Source: an uncultured Oceanospirillales bacterium (GTDB taxonomy: Bacteria > Pseudomonadota > Gammaproteobacteria > Xanthomonadales > SZUA-36). From it: a DNA stretch of 64,000 nucleotides. The first letter of the stretch is position 1. Each line of letters opens with the position of its first letter. The notes beneath the pieces are model-generated. The model saw only the letters and a program-made list of their open reading frames with translations. It made no database searches and was not told the DNA's origin. Shown piece after piece: positions 49,178-58,548 of the stretch. The stretch covers positions 124,001 to 188,000 of the forward strand of contig CAJXKA010000001.1 in NCBI GenBank assembly GCA_913055655.1, read 5' to 3'. A program made the translations under genes and the position numbers.

Positions 49178-50536
49178 TCAGCTGTTGGTGTCGACCGAAC
49201 CCTGGTGAAAGACGATTTCGCCGTAGTGATCGACGTTATCGTCATGCAGCACTTTCAGGCGGAAGACCTTGCCCTGGGTCTTGATGTCCAGGTCGTACAG
49301 GCCGGGCTCGATTTCGGTCGCAGATGCACCGGCGATGGCGCTGAACGTGGCGGATGCCTCGTCAAACACCTCGATGGCCAGGAACTCCACGGACACCGGC
49401 GTGCCGTGTTCGCTGGTGCGAACCAGGTAACGCTTCTTGTTCACCAGTTCCAGCACCTGGATGTGCACCCGGCGAAACTCCACCTTGTCGTCCAGTGTGG
49501 ACTGCACCGTGCCCAGCAGGCCCTTGATGTCGCTGTCATGTTGCGCCAGGTCGGCGTCGATATGCGCATCATGGGCGGCGAGATCGGCGTCGATGTGGGC
49601 ATCGTGGGCTTCGAGGTCGGCGTTGATATGCACGTCATGCGCCATCAATGTCGCGTTGTGGGCAGCCAGGTCGCCGTCGATGTGGGCATCATGGGCCGCG
49701 AGGTCGCCATCGATATGGGCATCGTGCGCGGCCAGGTCGCTGTCCAGGTTGGCCACGTCGGCGTCCAGGTTGTCGATGTCGCCATGGATATGCTTGACGT
49801 TTTCGAAGGTGGCTTCCAGTTCGGCACCGTCGATGGCGGCCTGGTGAACATCGCAGGCTTCCATCGGGATGGCCGCTACCGTCACGCCGATGCGGATCGC
49901 CTCGACGACGCCGCAGGCGATACCACAGGCGATGCCGGTCGGGTCGCAACCGCCGATGGTGCAGGCGGTGTCGGCCACGTCGTAGGCATCCCGGGCCTGC
50001 TTCCAGACGCCAAAATAGTCACCCCACTGCGCGGCGTCGCAGCGGTTGGTCTGCGTGCCTCCCAGCGGTCCTACCGCGCCGAGGATCGTGGTGTTGTAAG
50101 CACCGGAGTTGGGCGGATAGTCCGGGTCGAACGGCCAGCCGGATGCGCTCATGGTCGAAGCGCCGCCGGTAGGCCCTTTTGATTTGCCGCCCGTGGGTGC
50201 CTGGTCCTGAAGGTTGACAATGATGTTGCCCAGGTCGGCCTCGAAAGCCGTCCGGTCCGGCAGCGCGGTCATGAACAGGATGACCTGGTCATCGGTCATG
50301 CCGGCGAACTTGCCGACCAGGTCCTGGCCGGGTGCGAAGCTCCGCTGCATTTCCCCGGCCCAGTCCTGGAGCAGTACGCGAAAGCTGGCGATTTCCGGGT
50401 CGCCGGGCAGTTCGGCAACGGCGCCGGGTAACGCGGCCTGGCGAAAGTCTTCCTCGGATAGCGACTCTGCGAAAACCGGTGTTGAACTGAGTAAAAATGC
50501 GCCGGCGACAAGGCCAGCCTGGATGATGTGTTTCAT
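49178..50536 (-). CDS. Exported histidine-rich hendecad-repeat protein
   Basis: I do not recognise this 452-residue protein. Signal peptide MKHIIQAGLVAGAFLLSSTPVFA; a helical N-domain; a Cys-containing middle (TACTIGGCDPTGIACGIACG, six Cys within 165-228). Residues 253-339 are 11-residue repeats of the type DLAAHDAHIDG, which predict a right-handed coiled coil with regularly spaced His and Asp. A C-terminal beta-rich domain (VHIQVLELVNKKRYLVRTSE to FRLKVLHDDNVDHYGEIVFH) follows. It may be a surface stalk or metal-binding filament. A 7-bp hairpin (50555-50576) lies in its leader. Confidence 0.8.
   Translation of the reverse strand: MKHIIQAGLVAGAFLLSSTPVFAESLSEEDFRQAALPGAVAELPGDPEIASFRVLLQDWAGEMQRSFAPGQDLVGKFAGMTDDQVILFMTALPDRTAFEADLGNIIVNLQDQAPTGGKSKGPTGGASTMSASGWPFDPDYPPNSGAYNTTILGAVGPLGGTQTNRCDAAQWGDYFGVWKQARDAYDVADTACTIGGCDPTGIACGIACGVVEAIRIGVTVAAIPMEACDVHQAAIDGAELEATFENVKHIHGDIDNLDADVANLDSDLAAHDAHIDGDLAAHDAHIDGDLAAHNATLMAHDVHINADLEAHDAHIDADLAAHDAHIDADLAQHDSDIKGLLGTVQSTLDDKVEFRRVHIQVLELVNKKRYLVRTSEHGTPVSVEFLAIEVFDEASATFSAIAGASATEIEPGLYDLDIKTQGKVFRLKVLHDDNVDHYGEIVFHQGSVDTNS
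49520..49738 (-). repeat. Tandem 33-base coding repeats (hendecads)
   Basis: Encodes residues 267-339 of the repeat protein: six 11-residue units beginning DLAAH or DLEAH/DLAQH, interrupted by one 7-residue unit (HDVHINA). Repeats are diverged at third positions, so this is an old protein repeat rather than a recent slippage tract. Confidence 0.85.
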
Positions 50537-50716
50537 GACTTCCCCCTCAATTGTGATCGCCGCGGCATGGGCGATCTGTTAATAGAAGCAGGAAAAATAC
50601 GGTTTTACCCCGATTTAGTTGGTTTCATATCGGCGGAGGTGCGCTGGAACCCTGCGCGGATGTCATAATGAAAACGCGTTGGGCAGATGTTCGACGGAGC
50701 CATGACGGGAGGGATC

Positions 50717-51775
50717 ATGAAGGGACGAAACTGGCAGCGTTATGCACTGGTCGCCGGCCTGCTTGTACTGGCCGGCTGCGGCAGCCTGGGCCCGAAAACG
50801 GTGCGCGAGGACCAGGTCGACTATGGTTTCAGCGTATCCGACAGCTGGAAGAACCAGATGCTGGCGAACCTGGTGAAGCTGCGTTACATGGACATGCCAG
50901 TGTTTGTCGACGTGGGCCAGATCGTTAACGGTTATTCGCTGGAGACGACGGTCAACGGCACCCTGGGCTTCGGCAACACCCTTGGCGGTGGCGATTCACA
51001 GGTGCTGGGCGCCACCGGCAAGTACACCGACCGGCCGACCATCACCTACACCCCCAAGACCGGCAACGCTTTCCTGCGCAGCCTGATGGAGCCGATCGCA
51101 CCGGACGCGTTGCTGTCGCTGGTGGCGGTGGGCTATAACGCCGAGCTGCTTTTCACCTGGGGCGTGGAGTCGGTCAACGGCGTGAAAAACTACTCGTCCA
51201 ACGGCTCGCGCGCCGCAGATCCGGCATTCCTGGAGTTCACGCAACGGCTGACGGACCTGCAGGTCACCGGGGGTATCGGTTTCGAACTGCGGACCGAGCA
51301 GGACACCGGGCGTACCCTGATCTTTTTCTTCAACGACCAGAATGAATCCGAGGCCACCCGCGAGGAGCACCGGCGGGCGCGCGAACTGCTGGGGCTGGAC
51401 GAAGCCCGACGTGAATACAGTGTCCAGTACTCGCCATTCCGGATTGGTGATGACGTGCTGGCCATCCAGACACGCTCGATCCTGCAGGTGCTGATGGGCA
51501 TGTCACGCTTTGTCGACGTACCGGCCGACAAGACGGCCCGGGCGGTCCCGGGCTTCCAGGGCGTGACCCCGGAACACATGCCGTTTCATGTGAATGTTTC
51601 CAGGGACCGGCCCGACGACGCCTACGCCAGCGTGAAGTATGGTGGCGACTGGTACTGGATTGACCACACCGATTTATCATCGAAACGGGTGTTTACACTG
51701 ATGATGTTCATGATCACGCTGACTGACCGCTCCGGCCCGGATGTGCCGCCGGTGCTGACGATTCCCGCGCAATGA
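50717..51775 (+). CDS. Hypothetical lipoprotein
   Basis: A 352-residue protein with a lipobox: MKGRNWQRYALVAGLLVLAGC, Cys21 as lipidation site. The mature part shows no family I can name: DSWKNQMLANLVKLRYMDMP, VNGTLGFGNTLGGGDSQ, FLRSLMEPIAPDALLSLVAV. A Gly after the Cys favours outer-membrane sorting. GGAGGG precedes the ATG at 50717, which is chosen over one 10 codons upstream. It overlaps the following PLP enzyme by ATGA. Confidence 0.8.
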   Translation: MKGRNWQRYALVAGLLVLAGCGSLGPKTVREDQVDYGFSVSDSWKNQMLANLVKLRYMDMPVFVDVGQIVNGYSLETTVNGTLGFGNTLGGGDSQVLGATGKYTDRPTITYTPKTGNAFLRSLMEPIAPDALLSLVAVGYNAELLFTWGVESVNGVKNYSSNGSRAADPAFLEFTQRLTDLQVTGGIGFELRTEQDTGRTLIFFFNDQNESEATREEHRRARELLGLDEARREYSVQYSPFRIGDDVLAIQTRSILQVLMGMSRFVDVPADKTARAVPGFQGVTPEHMPFHVNVSRDRPDDAYASVKYGGDWYWIDHTDLSSKRVFTLMMFMITLTDRSGPDVPPVLTIPAQ

Positions 51776-52887
51776 GTGACCACGACGACCTTAAACCGGC
51801 GTCCCGGGTGGTCGCCGCCGGACGGCCGCGTGAGGCGGGCCAGCCCCTGAATACCGCGCTCGCGCCGGCGTCGAATTTTGAACTCGGCGCCGGGCCGGTG
51901 TATTCCCGCGAAGACGGCACGGCCACCTGGCAGGCGTTCGAGGCGGCTGTTGGGGCGCTCGAGGGTGGCCACGGCCTGTCGTTCGCCAGTGGCATGGCGG
52001 CCGCGGCGGCGGTGTTCGAGCAGGTGCCCGCCGGCGGTACGGTTGTGCTGCCCGAGGACTGCTACCAGGGTGTCACGCGGCTGGCGCGGCAGGGTGAAAC
52101 GACCGGCCGCTGGCAGGTCACGCGGCTGCCGACGGACGATACGGCCGGCTGGGTGGCAATCGCGGCGCACGCCGACCTGCTCTGGCTGGAAACGCCTTCC
52201 AACCCCTTGCTGATGCTGGCCGACCTGCCCGCCATCGGCGCGGCGCCGCGCAAGGCCGGCGCACTGCTGGTGGTCGACAACACCTTCGCCACGCCGCTGA
52301 ACCAGCGCCCACTGGAACACGGCGCCGACGTTTCGCTGCATTCGGCCACCAAGTACATCGGCGGCCATTCTGACCTGCTGGCGGGAGTGATCGCAGTCCG
52401 CGGCGACGAATTGTTCGGCCGTCTCTACGGCGCACGGCAGGTGAACGGCGCCACGCCCGGTAGCCTGGAAGCCTGGCTGGCCTTGCGTGGCCTGCGGACA
52501 CTGGCGGTCCGGTTGGAGAAAGCGCAGGCGAACGCGGCCCGCGTTGCCGCGTTCCTGGAGGCGCATGCGGCGGTCGTCGAAACGCGATACCCCGGGCTCG
52601 AATCACACCCCCAGCATGCACTCGCCCAGGCGCAACTCGACGGCTTCGGCGCCATCGTGACGTTCACGCTGGCGGACGCCGATGCCGCCGACCGGCTGTG
52701 CGGCGCGATCCGACTGATTCACCATGCCACCAGCCTGGGCTCGGTCGAGAGCACGCTGGAACGTCGCGGCGCGCACGCGGGCCAGGGTCACCTGCCACCG
52801 GGACTGATCCGGATGAGCGTGGGCATCGAAGACGCCGACGACCTCTGCGCCGACCTGGGGCAGGCGCTGGATGGCGATTCCACCTGA
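51772..52887 (+). CDS. Cys/Met-metabolism PLP enzyme (gamma-synthase/lyase family)
   Basis: A 371-residue enzyme of the cystathionine gamma-synthase family. YSREDGTATWQAFEAAVGAL, the PLP phosphate loop FASGMAAAAAVF, Asp in LLVVDNTFATPLNQRPLEHG, and Schiff-base Lys194 in SLHSATKYIGGHSD are intact, and the C-terminus has the conserved TSLGSVESTLERR. It could be a gamma-synthase, O-acyl-homoserine sulfhydrylase or lyase; sequence alone does not settle this. Its start overlaps the lipoprotein stop, an unusual pairing. Confidence 0.9.
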   Translation: MSDHDDLKPASRVVAAGRPREAGQPLNTALAPASNFELGAGPVYSREDGTATWQAFEAAVGALEGGHGLSFASGMAAAAAVFEQVPAGGTVVLPEDCYQGVTRLARQGETTGRWQVTRLPTDDTAGWVAIAAHADLLWLETPSNPLLMLADLPAIGAAPRKAGALLVVDNTFATPLNQRPLEHGADVSLHSATKYIGGHSDLLAGVIAVRGDELFGRLYGARQVNGATPGSLEAWLALRGLRTLAVRLEKAQANAARVAAFLEAHAAVVETRYPGLESHPQHALAQAQLDGFGAIVTFTLADADAADRLCGAIRLIHHATSLGSVESTLERRGAHAGQGHLPPGLIRMSVGIEDADDLCADLGQALDGDST

Positions 52888-52914
52888 TCACAAGGCCGCC
52901 GGGCCGCGCAGGGT

Positions 52915-53802
52915 TTAGTCGAGCAGGTACGGCACCGCGGCCGGCGCCATCTTCGCGTTATCGTGTCCCACGCCCAGCACGGTGGCGATGTGCCAGTTGA
53001 ACGGGACTTCCAGGCGTTCCGCAGTCACGCGTCCTGCCTCGAAAAACGTGAATCCGCGCGCCAGCCGGTGCGGGCCCTGCGCTTGCGCGTCTGGGGCGTC
53101 CGGCAGGTTGCGACCTTTCGGGTCGATGTCGCGATCGCCCAGCAGGATGGTGACCGGTAACTGCACGGTGCCGGCCAGGGACGCATCGGTGATCACCGAT
53201 CCCGCCAGGCCGTAGGGAAAATTCACGTCGAAATCGGGCATCGTGTAGGAACCCGCGTTGGCGGGCACGATCCGCCGCGCGCGGGCATCCGGCACATGCA
53301 ACAGGAACCGGTGCACGAACTGGGCGCCGGCGGAATGGCCGTACAGCGCGTAGCCATTGGCTTCCAGCCCGTAGCGCACAACGATGGTGTCGAACAGGGG
53401 TTCGATGGCCGAAAAACTCCATTGCGCCCGGGGGCGCGGCTGGCCGTTTTCATCGAACACGCCGCCGAAGTTGTAGTTCCGCGAACCCGGAAAATTTTCA
53501 TCGGAGAACTCGGGTACGGCCAGCAGGAACCCGTGCTCAAGCGCCAGGTCGTGCCACTGGTCGCGGTACTCGTCCGCATTGCGGCCGCGGCCGTGCATGA
53601 CGAAGACCAGGGGCGTGTCGGGTTGCAGTTCCGTTGGTTCGGTCACGAAAACCCTGATGGCCGGCCCGGCCCAGCCATCGAAGGTGAACTGCCCCTTGCC
53701 CTCGCTGGTGTCTGCGGCCAGCGCGATGTTCGGGCACAGGCACAGTGCGGCCAGAACTGCGCCAACAAAGGCCAGCGTGCGTTTGAATGAAGGCCGGCTC
53801 AT
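52915..53802 (-). CDS. Exported alpha/beta hydrolase
   Basis: A 295-residue serine hydrolase with signal peptide (MSRPSFKRTLAFVGAVLAAL and on). Oxyanion region VFVMHGRGRNADEYRD, nucleophile Ser in YALYGHSAGAQFVH, an acid in LLGDRDIDPKG, and catalytic His in VLGVGHDNAKM. It resembles esterase/feruloyl-esterase or polyhydroxyalkanoate-depolymerase-like enzymes. The ATG at 53802 overlaps the gamma-glutamyltransferase stop (ATGA), so they are translated together. Confidence 0.88.
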   Translation of the reverse strand: MSRPSFKRTLAFVGAVLAALCLCPNIALAADTSEGKGQFTFDGWAGPAIRVFVTEPTELQPDTPLVFVMHGRGRNADEYRDQWHDLALEHGFLLAVPEFSDENFPGSRNYNFGGVFDENGQPRPRAQWSFSAIEPLFDTIVVRYGLEANGYALYGHSAGAQFVHRFLLHVPDARARRIVPANAGSYTMPDFDVNFPYGLAGSVITDASLAGTVQLPVTILLGDRDIDPKGRNLPDAPDAQAQGPHRLARGFTFFEAGRVTAERLEVPFNWHIATVLGVGHDNAKMAPAAVPYLLD

Positions 53803-55427
53803 GGGCTGACCGCCTTCCACGCCGTGGCGACCCGGCCGTCGCGGCGTGGGTCCGCAGCCCCTGTCCAGGTGCCGGCCTCGCGCGACAGCGCATGGACGCC
53901 GCCAAAATAGGGGTCCAGCTGGCTGTCGGAAACGCCGTAGGTGGGCCGGCGCAGTGTCATGCCGCGCCGGGCCAGGCCGGCCATCAGGTCCGGTTCCACG
54001 CTCTCGCCTTCCACGTATGCGCGGTCCGGCGGCACCACGTGAACGCGGTAGGCGCCGACCGCGGCCTCGACACCGCCGTCAACATCGATCCAGTGGCTGG
54101 TGACCTGTGCCACCGCGGAAATGATCCGGGCGCTGCCGGGGCTGCCCAGCGCGAGCACGGGTTCGTCATCGCGCAGGACAATCGTTGCGCTCATCGAAGA
54201 CTTCGGCATCTGCCTGGCCTCCAGGTAATAAGGTGCTTCCCGGTCGTCGACCTGGAAACCCTGCATGTAGTTGTTGTACAGGAATCCCATTTCGGGGTGT
54301 ACGACGCGCGCGCCGAAGTAGCTGTCGATGCTCTGCGTCACGGTGACCACCATACCGTCACCGTCGACCACGGTGAAATGCGTCGTTTCGCCCCCCGGCC
54401 ACGCCGCACGCCATGCGTCCAGGCCCTTGTGGGCGGTGTCCGGCCGGGTCCGGCCACCCACCGTCGGGTCTTCGTCCAGGTAGTCGCGCACCGGGTTGGC
54501 GCGGCGGGCACCGTGGCCGACGGCGAGGGCGTCGATCAGCGCCAGTTTCCGTTCCGGGGATTCCGCCGAGAGTGTGTCCTGCGGGAACGTTTCGAGCGCG
54601 TTCAGGATCTGCAGTACCACCCATCCGCCAAACGGTGGCGGCAGGGTCAGCAGGGTGTGCCCGCGATACTGGCCTTGCAGCGGCGACACGATACGGGGTT
54701 CGGGAAACGACGCCAGGTCATCGGCGCTGATCCAGCCGCCGTGCGCGGCCATGTCCGCCGCGATGCCCGCAGCGATCCGGCCGGTGTAGAAATCCATGGC
54801 TCCGTCCTCCGCCAGGCGCTCGAGCGTCTTCGCCAGCGCCGGCTGTTTCAGGCGTTCACCTTCCTGCCAGGGGCGTCCGTCGGGGGCAATGAAAATGGCG
54901 GCGGCCTCCGGCTGGCGTTCGAGCAACGACCTGTAATGGCGAAAGGCATGGGCCCGGAATGGGCCGATGTCGAAGCCGACGCGCGCGATGGTGATCGCGG
55001 GGGCGACCAGGTCGGCCCAGGCCAGGTTGCCGCTGCCGAAGCGTTCGTGGGCGAGGCCCAGGACCCGCGGGGTGGAAGGCACCGCGGAGGCGGTGCGCCC
55101 ATAGACCAACTGGTCGCGGGTCGCATCGGTCGGCATTTCAGCGGGCGACCACGTTGTGCCATGAATCACGAACGGCCCATTATCGGGCGACCAGGCCAGC
55201 ATCACGGTCTGTCCCGCGATACCGGACCCGGCGGGTTCGGACACGCCCAGCGCCAGCGAAACCGCGACGGCCGCGTCGATGGCGTTGCCACCGGCCTCCA
55301 GGATATCCACGCCCGCGGCCGTGGCCTCGGGTGTCGCGCTGGAGACTGTGCCGGCGAACCCGCGCTGCTCTGCGGCGACGGGGAGGGCGGCGAAGGCCAG
55401 TGTGGCCAGCAACAGGTTTCGGATCAT
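53799..55427 (-). CDS. Gamma-glutamyltransferase
   Basis: A 542-residue Ntn-hydrolase with signal peptide (MIRNLLLATLAFAALPVAAE). It removes or transfers the gamma-glutamyl group of glutathione and similar amides in the periplasm and is self-cleaved before a Thr: here ETTHFTVVDGDGMVVTVTQS gives the nucleophile. ILEAGGNAIDAAVAVSLALG and MSATIVLRDDEPVLALGSPG are family marks. GGAG precedes the ATG. It is followed by the overlapping hydrolase and preceded by the TonB receptor, on the same strand. Confidence 0.93.
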   Translation of the reverse strand: MIRNLLLATLAFAALPVAAEQRGFAGTVSSATPEATAAGVDILEAGGNAIDAAVAVSLALGVSEPAGSGIAGQTVMLAWSPDNGPFVIHGTTWSPAEMPTDATRDQLVYGRTASAVPSTPRVLGLAHERFGSGNLAWADLVAPAITIARVGFDIGPFRAHAFRHYRSLLERQPEAAAIFIAPDGRPWQEGERLKQPALAKTLERLAEDGAMDFYTGRIAAGIAADMAAHGGWISADDLASFPEPRIVSPLQGQYRGHTLLTLPPPFGGWVVLQILNALETFPQDTLSAESPERKLALIDALAVGHGARRANPVRDYLDEDPTVGGRTRPDTAHKGLDAWRAAWPGGETTHFTVVDGDGMVVTVTQSIDSYFGARVVHPEMGFLYNNYMQGFQVDDREAPYYLEARQMPKSSMSATIVLRDDEPVLALGSPGSARIISAVAQVTSHWIDVDGGVEAAVGAYRVHVVPPDRAYVEGESVEPDLMAGLARRGMTLRRPTYGVSDSQLDPYFGGVHALSREAGTWTGAADPRRDGRVATAWKAVSP

Positions 55428-55507
55428 CGTTTTCGTGCTCCGGAAATGTCCGGGGCCGCAAACTGGCGGCCCCGGATGTCTTGGCCGGCCCGGCTGGGCC
55501 GGGTGAA

Positions 55508-58378
55508 TCAGAAGCGATAGTCCGCTTTCAACCAGAATACCCGACCGTAGGAATTGTGCAGGCTGGTCAGGTAACCGAAGCTCTCGTCGGCGAACGGCGG
55601 GTCTTCGTCGGTGAGGTTGCGAACACCACCGGACAGTCTAAGGCCGTCGGTGAACCCGCCCGAGCCGTCGAAGTCGTAGCCCAGCGCCAGGTTGTAAACG
55701 GTCCAGCTGTCGACATCCCAGTAGACGCGGTTTTCGTCTTCGAACACCGTGCCGGCGTTACCACTGGCGATGGTGTCGTAGAGCGAACTGTCATAGACGT
55801 CGTCGACATAACGCATTGTTACGTTGGCGTCGAAACCACCCAGTTCCCAGTCCAGTGCCACGGTGTAGCGCAGTTCCGGGTTGCCGTTACGGCGCAGCAG
55901 GTCGGCGGTCGCCAGGCCCTGTTGTTCGAGCTTGGTGATCTTTGTCAGGTCGGTGCGGAACGTGAACATGCCGATGCCGGTCTCGGGAAACGCGTACATC
56001 AGGTTGGCGTCCCAGCCCTCGAGTTCACGCGGCTCCAGGTTCAGGTACTGGCTGATGATGTTGACGGCCTCGCCCACCGGGGTGCGCTGGTCGTTGGGGT
56101 TCGCCGCGTTGTAGGCGTTGAACGCCGCCAGGTCTTCCGGCGTGATATCGGCGCGGATGACGTTGGGGTTGAAGCTGCCCTGGCTGCGCAGCAGCGCGTC
56201 CAGCGCCAGTTGCTCATCGTTGTCGACCAGGCCGACCGCGCCTTCAAGCTTGATATTCCACCAGTCCACGCCCACGCGGAAGCCTTCCATGAAACCGGTC
56301 GGCGCCCACACGAAACCCAGCAGGGTGGTCTCGGCATCTTCCGGTTCCAGGTCCGGGTTGGCGACGCGGGTGGTGAAACGGTAGGTATCGCCTTCGTCCA
56401 CCGGTTTGCCGGTCACGCCTTCACGCAGCGGATCCTCGATACCCTGCAGGCGACGGACGATGGTGCCCTGGTTCAGCTGTTGCAGGTTCGGTGCGCGGAA
56501 GCCTTCGGTGTAGGAGCCGCGCAGCGAGAAGCCCTCGAACGGCTCCCAGCGAAAACCGATTTTCGGCTTGACGGTGTCGTCGAAGTCGTCCGGGTTTTCG
56601 TAACGGGCCGCCAGCTGCAGCTCAAACGCGTGGACAAACGGCATCGCGTTGGCTTCGCCGACAAACGGCAGGTAAAGCTCGCCGTAAGCCGAATAGGTGT
56701 CACGGTCGCCTTCCGAATCGAAGGTCGCGGAAACACCCACCAGGTCACTTTCGTCGAAGATCAGGCCGTCCTCGTAGGGCATGGAACCGTCGAGACGGGG
56801 GTCACGGTCGTCCACGTAGCCCTCGTGACGCCATTCCACGCCGAACGCCGCGCCGACATCATTGCCGAACAGGCCGAACAGCTCGTTACGGTTGACACGC
56901 AGGTCCCACAGCATCAGGTCGCTCTTGCGCACGTCGGTGCCCTCGACACGGAACAGGTCAAAGGTTTCCTGCGAATTGCCGCCCGGGCCGACGAAGGGGT
57001 TCAGCGCCAATGGGCTGTCGACCAGCAGGGCCTGCTGGAACAGCGTCTTGGACTGGCGGTTACCCTCGGTATCGGTGGATTCCGCTTCTGACCAGACAAG
57101 GGCGGTATCCCAGTCCCACTCGCCCAGGCTGCCCCGCAGGCCGGCCAGCGCCCGCCAGCTGTTGTTGTTGGTGTCGATGATGCGCGGTCCCAGGTCCACC
57201 GGGCGCCAGTGCGTGATCAGCACTTCCTCGCCGAAAGTGTTCCAGTAGGCATCTTCCGGCACCACGATGAACGCCAGGCTCTGGTCGAACGGGCTGGGCG
57301 CGCGCTGGGTCAGGGAGTCGGCATCGTAGTACGAGAAGTCGGCGAACAGCTCCAGGCCGTTGTCGAAGTCGTGGTTGAGCGTCGCCATCATGTTGAAACG
57401 CTCGGTGGCCGGCGTCACCCAGGCGGTCTCGTTGAAATTGTAGCGATAGGGCTGCGAGCCGCTTTCGATGGCGCCTGTGTCGGCATCAACGTGGTAGGTT
57501 CCGGCCGACAGCCACTGGCCGTCATCGCGCAGGCTGCCGGTCTGGAACTGCGCCCAGGGGCCCAGTGACGAACGGTTGTCGAGCTGGCTGTCATTGCGCC
57601 ATTCCTCGGGCAGCGCTTCCATGCCACGGCGGTTGAGATCGAAGTAAAGCGCGTCCAGTTCGTCCATGTGGACGTGGCTGCGGTCGTACCAGGTACCGTA
57701 AAGGCCAACCTGCGTCGCGCCGCTGTTGAATGCGAACCCACCGGCCGCCGTGACCTCGGTCTCGTCGTAGTTGGTGTCATCGCTCCAGCCGTAACGGCCG
57801 GACAGGCGCAGCCCGTCGAACGTGGTGTAGGGCACGAAGTTGACCACGCCGGCGATGGCGTCGGCGCCGTATAGCGGGGCGGCGCCGTCACGCAGCACCT
57901 CGATGCGACGCACGGCGCTGGAGGGCACCGAGTTCACGTTGTAGGTGATCACCGGCACACTGTTGACGGTCTGCGACACCGGGTGGGCCACCATGCGACG
58001 GCCGTTCATCAGCACCAGCGTATTGCCGGAACCCAGGCCACGCATGTTCACGCCAGCGACGTCACCGCGGGCGCCGTTGGTGCCGTTGTTGGTGTCCTCA
58101 AACTCGAAATCGGATATCGACGGGATGTAGGACAGGATGTCCTGCATGTTGACCGCGCCCAGTTTTTCGATGGCCGTGTCACTCATGACGGTGACCGGCA
58201 GGACTTCCTCGTTCAGGCCGGCGATGTAGGTGCCCGTGACGACCACCTCCTCGATGACGAGATCCGAATCGTCCTCGTCGTCATCGGTTTGTGCGAACGC
58301 GCCAGGCGCGCCCAGCCACAGTGCGGTCGCGATGGCGAACGCAAGAGTGGAGCGGGTATGGCGTAATGACTGGTACAT
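55508..58378 (-). CDS. TonB-dependent outer-membrane receptor
   Basis: A 956-residue receptor: signal peptide MYQSLRHTRSTLAFAIATAL, then an acidic linker (DDDEDDSDLVIEEVVVTGTY containing the TonB box), plug domain with VNMQDILSYIPSIS, GVNMRGLGSGNTLVLMNGRR and RIEVLRDGAAPLYGADAIAG, then a 22-strand barrel ending in WLKADYRF with terminal Phe. Substrate unknown; length is typical of receptors for large organic ligands. The start at 58378 is preferred over one 7 codons earlier. The 170-base gap upstream is AT-rich with two palindromes. Confidence 0.94.
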   Translation of the reverse strand: MYQSLRHTRSTLAFAIATALWLGAPGAFAQTDDDEDDSDLVIEEVVVTGTYIAGLNEEVLPVTVMSDTAIEKLGAVNMQDILSYIPSISDFEFEDTNNGTNGARGDVAGVNMRGLGSGNTLVLMNGRRMVAHPVSQTVNSVPVITYNVNSVPSSAVRRIEVLRDGAAPLYGADAIAGVVNFVPYTTFDGLRLSGRYGWSDDTNYDETEVTAAGGFAFNSGATQVGLYGTWYDRSHVHMDELDALYFDLNRRGMEALPEEWRNDSQLDNRSSLGPWAQFQTGSLRDDGQWLSAGTYHVDADTGAIESGSQPYRYNFNETAWVTPATERFNMMATLNHDFDNGLELFADFSYYDADSLTQRAPSPFDQSLAFIVVPEDAYWNTFGEEVLITHWRPVDLGPRIIDTNNNSWRALAGLRGSLGEWDWDTALVWSEAESTDTEGNRQSKTLFQQALLVDSPLALNPFVGPGGNSQETFDLFRVEGTDVRKSDLMLWDLRVNRNELFGLFGNDVGAAFGVEWRHEGYVDDRDPRLDGSMPYEDGLIFDESDLVGVSATFDSEGDRDTYSAYGELYLPFVGEANAMPFVHAFELQLAARYENPDDFDDTVKPKIGFRWEPFEGFSLRGSYTEGFRAPNLQQLNQGTIVRRLQGIEDPLREGVTGKPVDEGDTYRFTTRVANPDLEPEDAETTLLGFVWAPTGFMEGFRVGVDWWNIKLEGAVGLVDNDEQLALDALLRSQGSFNPNVIRADITPEDLAAFNAYNAANPNDQRTPVGEAVNIISQYLNLEPRELEGWDANLMYAFPETGIGMFTFRTDLTKITKLEQQGLATADLLRRNGNPELRYTVALDWELGGFDANVTMRYVDDVYDSSLYDTIASGNAGTVFEDENRVYWDVDSWTVYNLALGYDFDGSGGFTDGLRLSGGVRNLTDEDPPFADESFGYLTSLHNSYGRVFWLKADYRF

Positions 58379-58483
58379 GATTTTCCCCACGGATGGCATG
58401 ACGGCTGTCGGTGCTCAGCGCGGGCGGTCCGGGCGCTTGCCGCTGCTTCCGATCAGGACCGCTTGAATTCAACTTAGCGGGAA

Positions 58484-58496
58484 ACATCAATGATGT
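58484..58496. promoter_or_regulatory. Palindrome 1 upstream of the TonB receptor
   Basis: ACATCA-A-TGATGT is a perfect 13-base palindrome about 105-118 bases upstream of the receptor ATG. Confidence 0.45.
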
Positions 58497-58518
58497 AAAT
58501 ATGTAATTTGTAACGATA

Positions 58519-58534
58519 ATCTATATTTATAGAT
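58519..58534. promoter_or_regulatory. Palindrome 2 upstream of the TonB receptor
   Basis: ATCTATATTTATAGAT is a 16-base inverted repeat with 7-base arms in an AT-only stretch, close to the LysR stop codon. It may be an operator, or an A+T promoter spacer. Confidence 0.45.
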
Positions 58535-58548
58535 ATATAAATATTTCG

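Noticed and set aside
49520-49738. Regular repeats that might be a CRISPR array
   Set aside because: Units of 33 bases are contiguous and in frame, encode coiled-coil hendecads, and have no unique spacers.
53787-57091. Two long plus-strand open frames opposite GGT and the TonB receptor
   Set aside because: Low-complexity shadows of well-supported minus-strand genes.
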